Assembly: GCA_009774535.1 (NCBI GenBank)
Contig: VSNY01000109.1
Location: 1-12,810 of the forward strand
Direction: 5' to 3'
Source: Lachnospiraceae bacterium
GTDB taxonomy: Bacteria; Bacillota; Clostridia; Lachnospirales; Lachnospiraceae
Length of the DNA: 12,810 nt
A program made the translations under genes and the position numbers. The stretch's first letter is position 1; each line of letters opens with the position of its first letter. The notes under the pieces were generated by a model. That model saw nothing but the letters and a program-made list of their open reading frames with translations. It was not told the origin of the DNA and did not search any database. Of this stretch, positions 6,798-12,773 are shown one piece after another.

Positions 6798-8087
6798 ATG
6801 ATCTATTTTAGTAATGTCTCCTATTTAATCAGTCATCTGTTTCTCATGCTGTTTTTGTATCTGTTCATTACACATCGCTACAGTAAAACAGTTACCAGAT
6901 GGATTTGCATCTCTTCTTTTCTGATTCTGACAGTGACGGATATCATAAAATTAAATATGTATCCCGACAGCGACGCATGTTATTTTTTTGTGACGGTTTT
7001 CCAGATCGTGGTTACACAATCGACGGGTATTCTGATTTCCAAAAAAAGAAACACAAAAGTGTTGTTTATGGGACTTAGCGCTTCCAATTATGTCATTATC
7101 GGAAGCGTTTTTGCAGCGATCCTAAATATTTATACCGGGCAGATGTTCCCGGCGCTGGCCGTCAGTTTTGTGGTACATACGATTTTACTGTATATCCTTT
7201 ATAAAAATATCCACGAGATCTGGATTCGGCAATACGAAAAAGAATATACCAAAGGCTGGTGGAAACTGTGTCTGATCCCGGTATTTTTTTACTGCAGTTT
7301 TTCCTTTGTCGCATTTTTTCCACGCACGCTTTACGAAGATCCGGAAAATATCCCAGGCATCCTGTTTTTTACCATGACGATGCTTGTCTCTTATGTCGTC
7401 GTGCTGCAGTATGTCGAGACGGAATCGGATCAGAAAAATATTTATCTGAAAAACGTGCTGTTTGAATCGTATATCAAAGGTCTGGAAAACCAGTTTTACC
7501 TGGTCGAACAGTCGGAACAGAATTTAAAAATCATGCGTCACGACATGCGCCATTTTTCCAGTATGATCAGCCATCTGCTGGACCAGGAAGAATACGACGA
7601 GATCCGCAAAACTTTATGTTATATCGACGATGTAACCGATGAAAACAAAGTTGAAAAATACTGCAGCAATCTGATGGTCAATACCATTATCTCGAAAATG
7701 ATGAAGCGGGCGGCTTCGTACGCGATTCAAGTCCGTCTGGACGTGGCCGTTGAAAAAGAGATCCCCGTCAACACTTATGAATTTGCGGCCGTCATTGCAA
7801 ACTTATTTGAAAATGCCTTGATCTGTGTCAAAGATTTCAGGCCCAGCGAACGGACGGTAACGATCAAGATCCATTGTTCACAGGAGCAATTATTTATTCA
7901 GAGTAAAAATGCATACAAAGAACACATTGCATTCGACTCACAGACGGGCCTTCCCAAAAGCCAAAAAGGGGAAAGCCACGGCCTTGGCATGCAGAGTATC
8001 CTGGCATTTTCTGATAAAATCGACGGCACGATCGACTGTTTCTGCGAAAGCGGGATCTTTCATATTATCCTGTTTGCAAAATTTTAA
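6798..8087 (+). CDS. GHKL sensor histidine kinase (AgrC-like)
   Basis: A 429-residue membrane kinase. The N-terminal half (residues 1-215) has about six or seven hydrophobic helices and little extracytoplasmic loop, as in peptide-pheromone receptors. A helical linker leads to the dimerisation/phosphoacceptor motif MRHDMRHFSS with His 248, then a HATPase_c_5-type domain with N-box IANLFENAL and G-box SHGLGMQSI. The start at 6798 is taken because AGGAAGGA (6783-6790) sits 7 bases upstream; an in-frame ATG at 6762 would overlap the regulator and lacks a site. It should phosphorylate the adjacent LytTR regulator. The input ligand is unknown. Its stop overlaps the stop of the convergent shikimate-kinase-like gene. 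Confidence 0.92.
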   Translation: MIYFSNVSYLISHLFLMLFLYLFITHRYSKTVTRWICISSFLILTVTDIIKLNMYPDSDACYFFVTVFQIVVTQSTGILISKKRNTKVLFMGLSASNYVIIGSVFAAILNIYTGQMFPALAVSFVVHTILLYILYKNIHEIWIRQYEKEYTKGWWKLCLIPVFFYCSFSFVAFFPRTLYEDPENIPGILFFTMTMLVSYVVVLQYVETESDQKNIYLKNVLFESYIKGLENQFYLVEQSEQNLKIMRHDMRHFSSMISHLLDQEEYDEIRKTLCYIDDVTDENKVEKYCSNLMVNTIISKMMKRAASYAIQVRLDVAVEKEIPVNTYEFAAVIANLFENALICVKDFRPSERTVTIKIHCSQEQLFIQSKNAYKEHIAFDSQTGLPKSQKGESHGLGMQSILAFSDKIDGTIDCFCESGIFHIILFAKF

Positions 8088-8593
8088 CCATCTTTATGCA
8101 GAGCAGTAATTTTTTCCACAATCTGGCGGATTTCCAAATGTTCCACGTCGATGGTTCTATGTGCGCAGACTTCGTACAAGGGGCAACGGATGTCCATCAG
8201 TTCCCTGAGCGTCTGACCGGGTTTCATGACCACGCCCCGCTCCCGCAAATCCCCCAGACGCTCTTCCAGACTTAGGTAAGACAGCTTTAAATAGACAACC
8301 GTCGAAATATTCCGCAGATGTTCCATTGCTTCTTTTCCATAAACCGCGCTGCCGCCTGTGGCAATCACCGTCCGGCTGACGATAAGCCCTGCGTTGACTT
8401 CGTTTTCTATTTTTAAAAACCCTTCTTCTCCATAAGCAGAGATCAGTTCGTGCAGCAGCTTTTGGGTCTGTTCCTGAATCACAAGATCGCTGTCCAGAAA
8501 TTGGTAGCCCAAGACTTTCGCAAGTACAACGCCAACTGTACTTTTTCCAACGCCGGGCATACCGATCAGTGTAATATTGTCTTTATTCATCAT
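8084..8593 (-). CDS. Shikimate kinase-like P-loop kinase with atypical active site
   Basis: A 169-residue protein of the usual AroK length. It has a Walker A (GMPGVGKST), the shikimate-binding Asp region (FLDSDLVI), the LID/Arg region (ERGVVMKPGQTL) and the C-terminal Arg motif (IRCPLYEVCA). In AroK the kinase phosphorylates the 3-hydroxyl of shikimate in the chorismate pathway. Two usual substrate-binding motifs differ: GGG is GGS (ATGGSAVY), and the GExxFRxxE arginine region reads EEGFLKIENE without the Arg. No other aro gene is nearby. It may be a divergent paralogue with another substrate. The start is the first of two consecutive ATGs (8593, 8590), behind AAAGGTG. An upstream GTG at 8614 is less likely. 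Confidence 0.8.
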   Translation of the reverse strand: MMNKDNITLIGMPGVGKSTVGVVLAKVLGYQFLDSDLVIQEQTQKLLHELISAYGEEGFLKIENEVNAGLIVSRTVIATGGSAVYGKEAMEHLRNISTVVYLKLSYLSLEERLGDLRERGVVMKPGQTLRELMDIRCPLYEVCAHRTIDVEHLEIRQIVEKITALHKDG

Positions 8594-8636
8594 CTTTTCA
8601 CCTTTCTCTTCCACCCTTTCATCCTTTCATCCTTAT

Positions 8637-8670
8637 AGTAACAGTTCAGATACCCCATGGAACTGTTACT
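8637..8670 (-). promoter_or_regulatory. Perfect 11-bp dyad at the predicted transcript start
   Basis: AGTAACAGTTC (8637-8647) and GAACTGTTACT (8660-8670) are perfect inverted repeats around a 12-base loop. The dyad begins at the predicted minus-strand start site. It could be an operator, or a 5' hairpin that stabilises the mRNA. There is no T tract, so it is not a terminator. Confidence 0.6.
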
Positions 8671-8672
8671 TC

Positions 8673-8701
8673 ATTATAACCGCTTCTTCCCGGTTTTTCA
8701 A
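8673..8701 (-). promoter_or_regulatory. Sigma-A promoter for the shikimate kinase-like gene
   Basis: On the minus strand TTGAAA (8701-8696), a 17-base spacer and TATAAT (8678-8673) form a near-consensus promoter, identical in both boxes and spacing to the one before the SPFH operon. Predicted start is near 8666, leaving a leader of about 73 bases. Confidence 0.75.
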
Positions 8702-8709
8702 ACACAGGA

Positions 8710-8738
8710 TTGCATTTCTGCTGATTTTGGAATACAAT
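8710..8738 (+). promoter_or_regulatory. Candidate promoter for the CPBP protease gene
   Basis: TTGCAT (8710-8715), a 17-base spacer and TACAAT (8733-8738) form a moderate sigma-A match. The start would be near 8745, about 52 bases before the ATG. The boxes are weaker than those of the divergent promoter next to it. Confidence 0.45.
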
Positions 8739-8796
8739 ACTTACTGGATACATCCATGTACAGATTGTCAAAACTACATTCAGGAGGAAAACTATT

Positions 8797-9663
8797 ATGA
8801 AACGCATCGGCCGTTTTTTATTTTGTCTGCTGCCGCTGATCATCACCATCGTCCTGCAGAACCTGATTATCATTCCGATCTGCGGAATTACTCTGATTGT
8901 GCTTGCATTGAAAAATAAGCATACCGGAATATCGTTGGAAGCATTGATGCAGGAACTGTTCTCGCTATGGTCGACCAGCTCGTTTATTATTTTTGTCTCT
9001 ATGGTCTATGCCATTGCCGCACTGGCTATATTCGCATTCTGGTACCGGAAAAAAACAGCTCCCCTGCAGGAGAGGGTTTCCCTAAAATCTGCCTTTAACC
9101 CATGGATTGTATGTGCGCTGCTCTTACTGTCTATCGGGCTGCAGTATGTCATCTCTTATCTGATGAATTTTATCGGTATGCTGCGGCCGGACTGGATGCA
9201 GTCCTATTCGGATCTGATTCATACGGCGGGCGTCGATACTCCTTCAGCGCTTACGCTTTTGTATGCCGTAATCATCGCTCCAATTTCGGAAGAACTGATT
9301 TTCCGGGGAGTTACGTTTGGGTATGCCAAAAAAGCGCTTCCGCTGGTCGGCGCTGTCTGCCTGCAGGCAGTTTTATTCGGCATCTTTCATTTAAATATGA
9401 TCCAGGGTATTTACGCTGCCTTTTTAGGGCTGTTTATCGGCTATTTGTGCGAAGCAGGCGGTTCCATTGCGATCCCGATCCTGTTCCATGCCTTTTTTAA
9501 TACCTTTGGCTCGCTGGCAGGCGCAAGTATGTATCATATGGAACAGCCGTTTTTCTTCCTGCTCTGGCTGACTGTCGGCGTACTGCTGACCTATGCGGGT
9601 ATTTTTATGTTCCAGCATGGCGTCCGGATACGTGATATGCGTTCCGCAGGCGACAGCGTATAG
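8797..9663 (+). CDS. CPBP family intramembrane metalloprotease (CAAX/Abi type)
   Basis: A 288-residue polytopic protein with about eight hydrophobic helices. The catalytic motifs are all present: EELIFRG (E165, E166, R170), FGIFH (F194, H198) and HAFFN (H231, N235). In this family the two glutamates and two histidines form the intramembrane active site. Bacterial members process prenylated-like or peptide substrates, or confer bacteriocin self-immunity. The start is set by AGGAGG at 8782-8787. It is preceded by its own candidate promoter, so it is probably monocistronic. An Agr-type kinase/regulator pair lies close by, but the opposite-strand kinase gene separates them, so a functional link is speculative. 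Confidence 0.92.
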   Translation: MKRIGRFLFCLLPLIITIVLQNLIIIPICGITLIVLALKNKHTGISLEALMQELFSLWSTSSFIIFVSMVYAIAALAIFAFWYRKKTAPLQERVSLKSAFNPWIVCALLLLSIGLQYVISYLMNFIGMLRPDWMQSYSDLIHTAGVDTPSALTLLYAVIIAPISEELIFRGVTFGYAKKALPLVGAVCLQAVLFGIFHLNMIQGIYAAFLGLFIGYLCEAGGSIAIPILFHAFFNTFGSLAGASMYHMEQPFFFLLWLTVGVLLTYAGIFMFQHGVRIRDMRSAGDSV

Positions 9664-9707
9664 GCTGGCATGTCACCAATGGACACATAAGTCCTCTTCT
9701 GGCTGGT

Positions 9708-9734
9708 TAAGAAATTACCAAAACCTTCCGATAA
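9708..9734 (+). promoter_or_regulatory. SigD/sigma-28-like flagellar promoter
   Basis: TAAG (9708-9711), a spacer of exactly 15 bases and TCCGATAA (9727-9734) match the SigD/FliA pattern TAAA-N15-GCCGATAA at all but two positions. The start would be about 9741, some 140 bases before the EF-hand gene. No sigma-A boxes are evident in the same place. Confidence 0.55.
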
Positions 9735-9773
9735 TCCATTTAGTACAAGGATTGTAAGACAAATCAAAACCAC

Positions 9774-9840
9774 GGACGGTAGATCGTTCAGGCATCCGCA
9801 GCTTACTTGCAGCTGCGGCCTGAATGGACTGCCGTTTTTT
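9774..9840 (+). terminator. Large terminator hairpin in the leader of the EF-hand gene
   Basis: Three stacked helices: ACGGTAG (9776-9782) with CTGCCGT (9829-9835, one G-U), TTCAGG (9787-9792) with CCTGAA (9819-9824), and CCGCAGCT (9796-9803) with AGCTGCGG (9811-9818). The first two are separated by a 4x4 internal loop, the last two by a 3-base bulge. The T tract is 9835-9840. It could end CPBP transcripts or attenuate transcripts from the SigD-like promoter. Confidence 0.6.
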
Positions 9841-9854
9841 GTATGCAGTCCATT
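9823..9854 (+). repeat. 10-bp inverted repeat that competes with the terminator base
   Basis: AATGGACTGC (9823-9832) and GCAGTCCATT (9845-9854) are perfectly complementary, with the T tract in the loop. This stem uses the same bases as the foot of the preceding terminator, so the two folds exclude each other. It ends 14 bases before the ribosome site at 9869-9874. Confidence 0.6.
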
Positions 9855-9882
9855 TCACTTTTTTATCAAGGAGGTTGTGTCT

Positions 9883-10923
9883 ATGATTATTTCATCCAGC
9901 GCGGTAAAAATGAACGCGCAAAGAAATTTCCGCTCCATGTCCATGTGGAGGGCCAACGTAGGATTTGTAGGGCAGCTTTCAAATACTGCCTCTTCTTCCG
10001 AAAAAAACAAAGTCAACCGGGACCCGGACAAAAATCCAAAGCAGCAAAATCTGCCGGACTCCCAAGCTGACCTGATGGCGCGGTTTTCCCAAAGCCGCAG
10101 TATCCGCGGCTCCGGCCTGGAAAGCATGCGCGGCCTGCGGGCGATGCACCAGATCCGCAGTCAGTCGATCGGCTATATGCTGCACCAAATGTTCTGGAGA
10201 GGCAGCCAGCAGCTGGACCCGCTATCCGCCCTATTTAACGATTATTCCGGCAGCAGCTTTTTATCATTCGGGCATCAAACAAGCTATTTTGAATCCGAAA
10301 AAACCAGTTTTGCAACCGAAGGCAAAGTCGTGACAGCATCCGGCAAGGAGATCAGTTTTAACGTGGAAGTATCGATGTCCCGTTCGTTTTATGAGCAGAC
10401 TTCCACCGTCATCGATATGAGCGCTGTCAAACTGACTGACCCGTTAGTAATTAACCTGGACACGGACGCCGTATCCGTATCTGACCAGAAATTCTATTTT
10501 GACCTGGACGCGGACGGCCACCAGGAACAAATTTCCCGCCTGAACGCCGGAAGCTGATTTCTGGCGCTGGATAAAAACGGCGACGGCATCATCAATGACG
10601 GCAGCGAATTGTTTGGCACTACAAGCGGAAACGGCTTTGCAGATCTTGCGCAATATGATCAGGACGGAAACGGATGGATCGATGAGGCGGATGAAATCTT
10701 TGACAAGCTGCTGATTTGGCAAAAAGACGAAAACGGCAACGATGTGTTGCGCGGACTGGGCGCAGCGGGTGTTGGTGCGATCTATCTGGGGAATGTGAAT
10801 ACTGAATTTTCTCTGAATTCGCAGGCGGATAATAAGACGAATGCGGTGGTGCGGCAGACGGGAATGTTTTTATATGAAAATGGAAATGCGGGAACTGTGC
10901 AGCAGATTGATTTGGCGCAGTAG
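9883..10923 (+). pseudogene. EF-hand-like calcium-binding protein gene with in-frame TGA at codon 225
   Basis: The frame runs 347 codons but is broken by TGA at 10555-10557. Before it: an N-terminal SSSAVKMNAQR region, a long helical low-complexity part, a central region (VVTASGKEISFNVEVSMSRS) and a first Asp-rich loop (DLDADGHQEQI). After it: FLALDKNGDGIINDGSELFG (canonical EF-hand loop), a second loop (DQDGNGWIDEADE), then the conserved IFDKLLIW...GVGAIYLGNV end. Both halves belong to one known type of uncharacterised protein, in which GSGFLALDKNGDG is usual, so TGA replaces a Gly codon (GGA) by one base. ATG 9883 is chosen for AGGAGG at 9869-9874; a GTG at 9877 is too close. It lies behind a SigD-like promoter, suggesting a motility link. 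Function unknown. Alternatives: sequencing error or readthrough. Confidence 0.75.
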
Positions 10924-10963
10924 ATTGATTTAAGGGCTGCGATATGGAAATGGCTTCCCGGAC

Positions 10964-11026
10964 GTGGGAGGGGCTGCGGGAACGGGCGGCGGGCAGCCCC
11001 TCCCACTGGCTCTTTCTAGTTTTTTA
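10964..11026 (+). terminator. Terminator hairpin after the EF-hand gene
   Basis: GTGGGAGGGGCTGC (10964-10977) pairs perfectly with GCAGCCCCTCCCAC (10993-11006) over a 15-base GC-rich loop. A pyrimidine-rich stretch ends in TTTTTT about 14 bases later. The gap is longer than in a standard terminator, but orientation and position fit the end of this transcript. Confidence 0.6.
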
Positions 11027-11061
11027 TGTTGTAGTTTGATTTTTTTGATGTAAGCTCTATT

Positions 11062-11109
11062 TTACGGCCATCTTTTTTCCATGGCTTCAGCCAATAAAAT
11101 CTTATTCAT
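11062..11109 (-). CDS. 15-residue mini-ORF with a strong ribosome site
   Basis: MNKILLAEAMEKRWP follows a perfect AGGAGG (minus-strand 11124-11119), 9 bases before the ATG, in a transcript predicted from 11222-11250. It is the second small frame after a truncated helix-turn-helix ORF. It might be a short peptide gene or the surviving start of a lost gene. I recognise no family. Confidence 0.35.
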   Translation of the reverse strand: MNKILLAEAMEKRWP

Positions 11110-11135
11110 TGTCTGATTCCTCCTGATCTCTTTTC

Positions 11136-11198
11136 TTAAAACGCCCCGGACAATCCCCATTTTTTAGCCGTTTCTTTTACATTCATGTCATCAAACAT
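11136..11198 (-). pseudogene. Truncated helix-turn-helix protein, 20 codons
   Basis: The minus strand reads FDDMNVKETAKKWGLS and then stops after GAF. This resembles the start of small Lachnospiraceae DNA-binding proteins whose first helix is NVKETAKKWGLS followed by an ERRV-type turn and recognition helix. Here the motif breaks off at SGAF*, so the rest seems deleted. A weak GAAGGGATG ribosome site precedes it, and a perfect TATAAT lies upstream. Confidence 0.4.
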
Positions 11199-11221
11199 GC
11201 TTCATCCCTTCTGTCATGGAT

Positions 11222-11250
11222 ATTATAAATCGTTAAAACGAATCATACAA
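11222..11250 (-). promoter_or_regulatory. Candidate promoter for the two mini-ORFs
   Basis: On the minus strand TTGTAT (11250-11245), 17 bases and TATAAT (11227-11222). The -10 box is perfect and the -35 box is weak. The start would be near 11215, leading into the 20-codon and 15-codon ORFs. Confidence 0.45.
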
Positions 11251-11292
11251 TCAAGAAAATGCTTCGATGAACAAGAGTCGTTCTTCTTTAAA

Positions 11293-11322
11293 AAGCGGCA
11301 GGATTTTGATATCCTACCGCTT
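11293..11322 (-). terminator. Terminator of the mrp transcript
   Basis: AAGCGG-c-AGGAT and ATCCT-a-CCGCTT form an 11-bp stem with one C-A mismatch and a 6-base loop. A TTTTAAAG run follows on the minus strand and TCTTT on the plus strand, so it may work both ways. It begins 2 bases after the stop of the 39-codon ORF behind mrp. Confidence 0.6.
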
Positions 11323-11324
11323 CT

Positions 11325-11444
11325 TTACTCATGATAAATGATTTTTTGAATCAGAATTTCTCTCGCACAAACTCTGATGTTATTTAGCCGTCCTGTCCAT
11401 TCTAAGACATTTTCCCTTTCGTCATTGCCGTGTGCCTGTTTCAT
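11325..11444 (-). CDS. 39-residue small protein downstream of mrp
   Basis: The frame starts at ATG 11444 and reads MKQAHGNDERENVLEWTGRL then NNIRVCAREILIQKIIYHE. It is a charged, helix-forming sequence with a regular hydrophobic pattern and one Cys. It lies 27 bases behind the mrp stop in the same frame, and the frame between the stop and the ATG is also open (DVFLRFIKG). The ribosome site is imperfect (TAAGG 12 bases upstream; AAAGGG is only one base before the ATG). Its stop sits directly before a terminator hairpin, which argues that it is translated and part of the mrp operon. I recognise no family. Confidence 0.5.
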   Translation of the reverse strand: MKQAHGNDERENVLEWTGRLNNIRVCAREILIQKIIYHE

Positions 11445-11471
11445 GCCCTTTATGAACCTTAGAAAGACATC

Positions 11472-12323
11472 CTACAATTTCTTCAAAACTTCCACAGCCG
11501 CATCCAGCCCCGCATGCTCTTTCTCATAAAAAATCCCCCGATCTGCAGCCAGCGCCATCTCCGGATCAAGCGGAATTTTTCCCAGCACCGGAATCCCAAG
11601 CTCACGGGCTGCTTCATCTACATGGCTTTCCCCAAACAGACGAATTTCCTTTCCGCAGTCCGGGCATTTCAAATAGCTGAAATTCTCCACAACACCAAGC
11701 ACTGGGATATTCATCATAGACGCCATACGAAATGCTTTTTGAACAATCATCCGCACCAGTTCCTGCGGGGATGTAACTACAATAATGCCATCCACCGGAA
11801 GAGACTGAAACACTGTCAATGGCACGTCGCCGGTTCCCGGAGGCATATCGATCAGTAAATAATCCAGATCCCCCCAGACAACATCTGTCCAGAACTGCCG
11901 GACTGCGCCGCCGATGACCGGGCCGCGCCAAATTACCGGGTCCTGCGGGTTTTCCATTAAAAGGCTGATCGAAATCAGGGGGATGCCTTCCTTTGTCTCG
12001 ACCGGAAGGATCATGCCTTCCGCATTGCCGTATGCTTCGCCCTGCACGCCGAACATTTTTGGGATTGACGGGCCTGTAATATCTGCGTCCATAATGCCTG
12101 TCGGATGTCCGGCTTTTTTCATGGCCGCTGCAAGGGAAGCGGTGACAAACGATTTGCCGACGCCTCCTTTTCCGCTGACAATGCCAATCACTTTTTTGAT
12201 CTTTGAATATTTATTTGCTGGTTCCAGCATGCTCTGCGGCTCTTGTCCCGCGCTGCAGCTGGCACGCTGCTCAGATGAACAGTTGGATGCGCTTGGACAT
12301 CCGCTGCACTGACTTTCTGCCAT
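11472..12323 (-). CDS. mrp: Mrp/NBP35-type Fe-S cluster carrier ATPase
   Basis: A 283-residue P-loop ATPase of the Mrp/ApbC family that binds and transfers [4Fe-4S] clusters to apoproteins in the cytosol. A Cys-rich N-terminal extension (Cys 6, 9, 15, 23 in CSGCPSASNC...) resembles the NBP35 N-terminal cluster site. Next are a deviant Walker A (SGKGGVGKS, 50-58), switch I (DADITGPSIPKMFG), the Mrp signature LIDMPPGTGD (157-166) and the cluster-bridging CPDC motif at 220-223. AGGAGG precedes the ATG at 12323. It lies 33 bases behind mnmA, an enzyme involved in tRNA thiolation, so the two probably form an operon. No odd residues were seen. Confidence 0.95.
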   Translation of the reverse strand: MAESQCSGCPSASNCSSEQRASCSAGQEPQSMLEPANKYSKIKKVIGIVSGKGGVGKSFVTASLAAAMKKAGHPTGIMDADITGPSIPKMFGVQGEAYGNAEGMILPVETKEGIPLISISLLMENPQDPVIWRGPVIGGAVRQFWTDVVWGDLDYLLIDMPPGTGDVPLTVFQSLPVDGIIVVTSPQELVRMIVQKAFRMASMMNIPVLGVVENFSYLKCPDCGKEIRLFGESHVDEAARELGIPVLGKIPLDPEMALAADRGIFYEKEHAGLDAAVEVLKKL

Positions 12324-12356
12324 TTGATTTTCCTCCTAATCAGATACTGTTACATG

Positions 12357-12773
12357 CTATTTTGCTGTCTGTGCAATGGTACCCCCGCCAAGCAAATCGT
12401 CCTCCTGATAAAGTACGACTGCCTGTCCGGGTGTTATGGCGCGTACCGGACGGTCAAACTGCAGTTCTATACAGCCGCCGTTGTCTGAAACATGTGTGAC
12501 CACGCATGTTTCACCGGAATGGGAATAACGGATTTTTGCAAGTGCGCGCTGCCCTGGTTTTAGGCGGTCTGCTGCCATATAATTCATATTTTCTGCTGTC
12601 AGCCGGTCCGTCATCAGATCTTCCCTGCTGCCGATCACCACTTCATTCGTATCCGCACAGATACGTGTCACAAAAACCGGCCTGCCCAGCGCCAGGCCCA
12701 GCCCTTTGCGCTGCCCAATCGTATAATGGGTAATCCCTTTATGCTCCGCCAATAAGGTACCGTCTGCTGTCAC
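12357..12773 (-). CDS. mnmA: tRNA 2-thiouridylase MnmA, C-terminal part (5' side broken or missing)
   Basis: About 138 residues match the C-terminal third of MnmA, which with a sulfur donor makes 2-thiouridine at position 34 of Lys, Glu and Gln tRNAs. Signs are KGITHYTIGQRKGLGLALGR, VVIGSREDL, the beta-barrel core (ALAKIRYSHSGETCVVTHVS) and the PVRAITPGQAVVLY end. The full protein is about 360 residues, so the ATP-binding and catalytic Cys regions should lie beyond the window. However, the frame upstream of the GTG at 12773 hits TAA at 12791-12789 after PPVIF, so the last 37 bases do not continue the gene. This may be a frameshift, a true truncation, or a sequence artefact at the edge. GTG 12773 is not claimed as a real start. 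Confidence 0.85.
   Translation of the reverse strand: MTADGTLLAEHKGITHYTIGQRKGLGLALGRPVFVTRICADTNEVVIGSREDLMTDRLTAENMNYMAADRLKPGQRALAKIRYSHSGETCVVTHVSDNGGCIELQFDRPVRAITPGQAVVLYQEDDLLGGGTIAQTAK

Noticed and set aside
8616..8635. Tandem CCTTTCAT repeat in the shikimate-kinase-like leader
   Set aside because: Only about two copies of an 8-base unit; too short to separate from a purine-rich leader by chance.
9591..9773. Minus-strand frame containing SQKRTYVSIGDMPAY as a possible gene fragment
   Set aside because: It overlaps the end of the protease gene and the SigD-like promoter region, has no ribosome site, and matches nothing I recognise.
9741..9882. A known riboswitch (c-di-GMP, fluoride and others) in the leader
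   Set aside because: The conserved core sequences of these classes are not present; only helices and a T tract can be supported.
10555..10557. TGA as selenocysteine, or as glycine in a changed genetic code
   Set aside because: No SECIS-like hairpin is evident just downstream and the family residue appears to be Gly. TGA ends other genes here (MarR, TPM), so a recoded genome is not supported.
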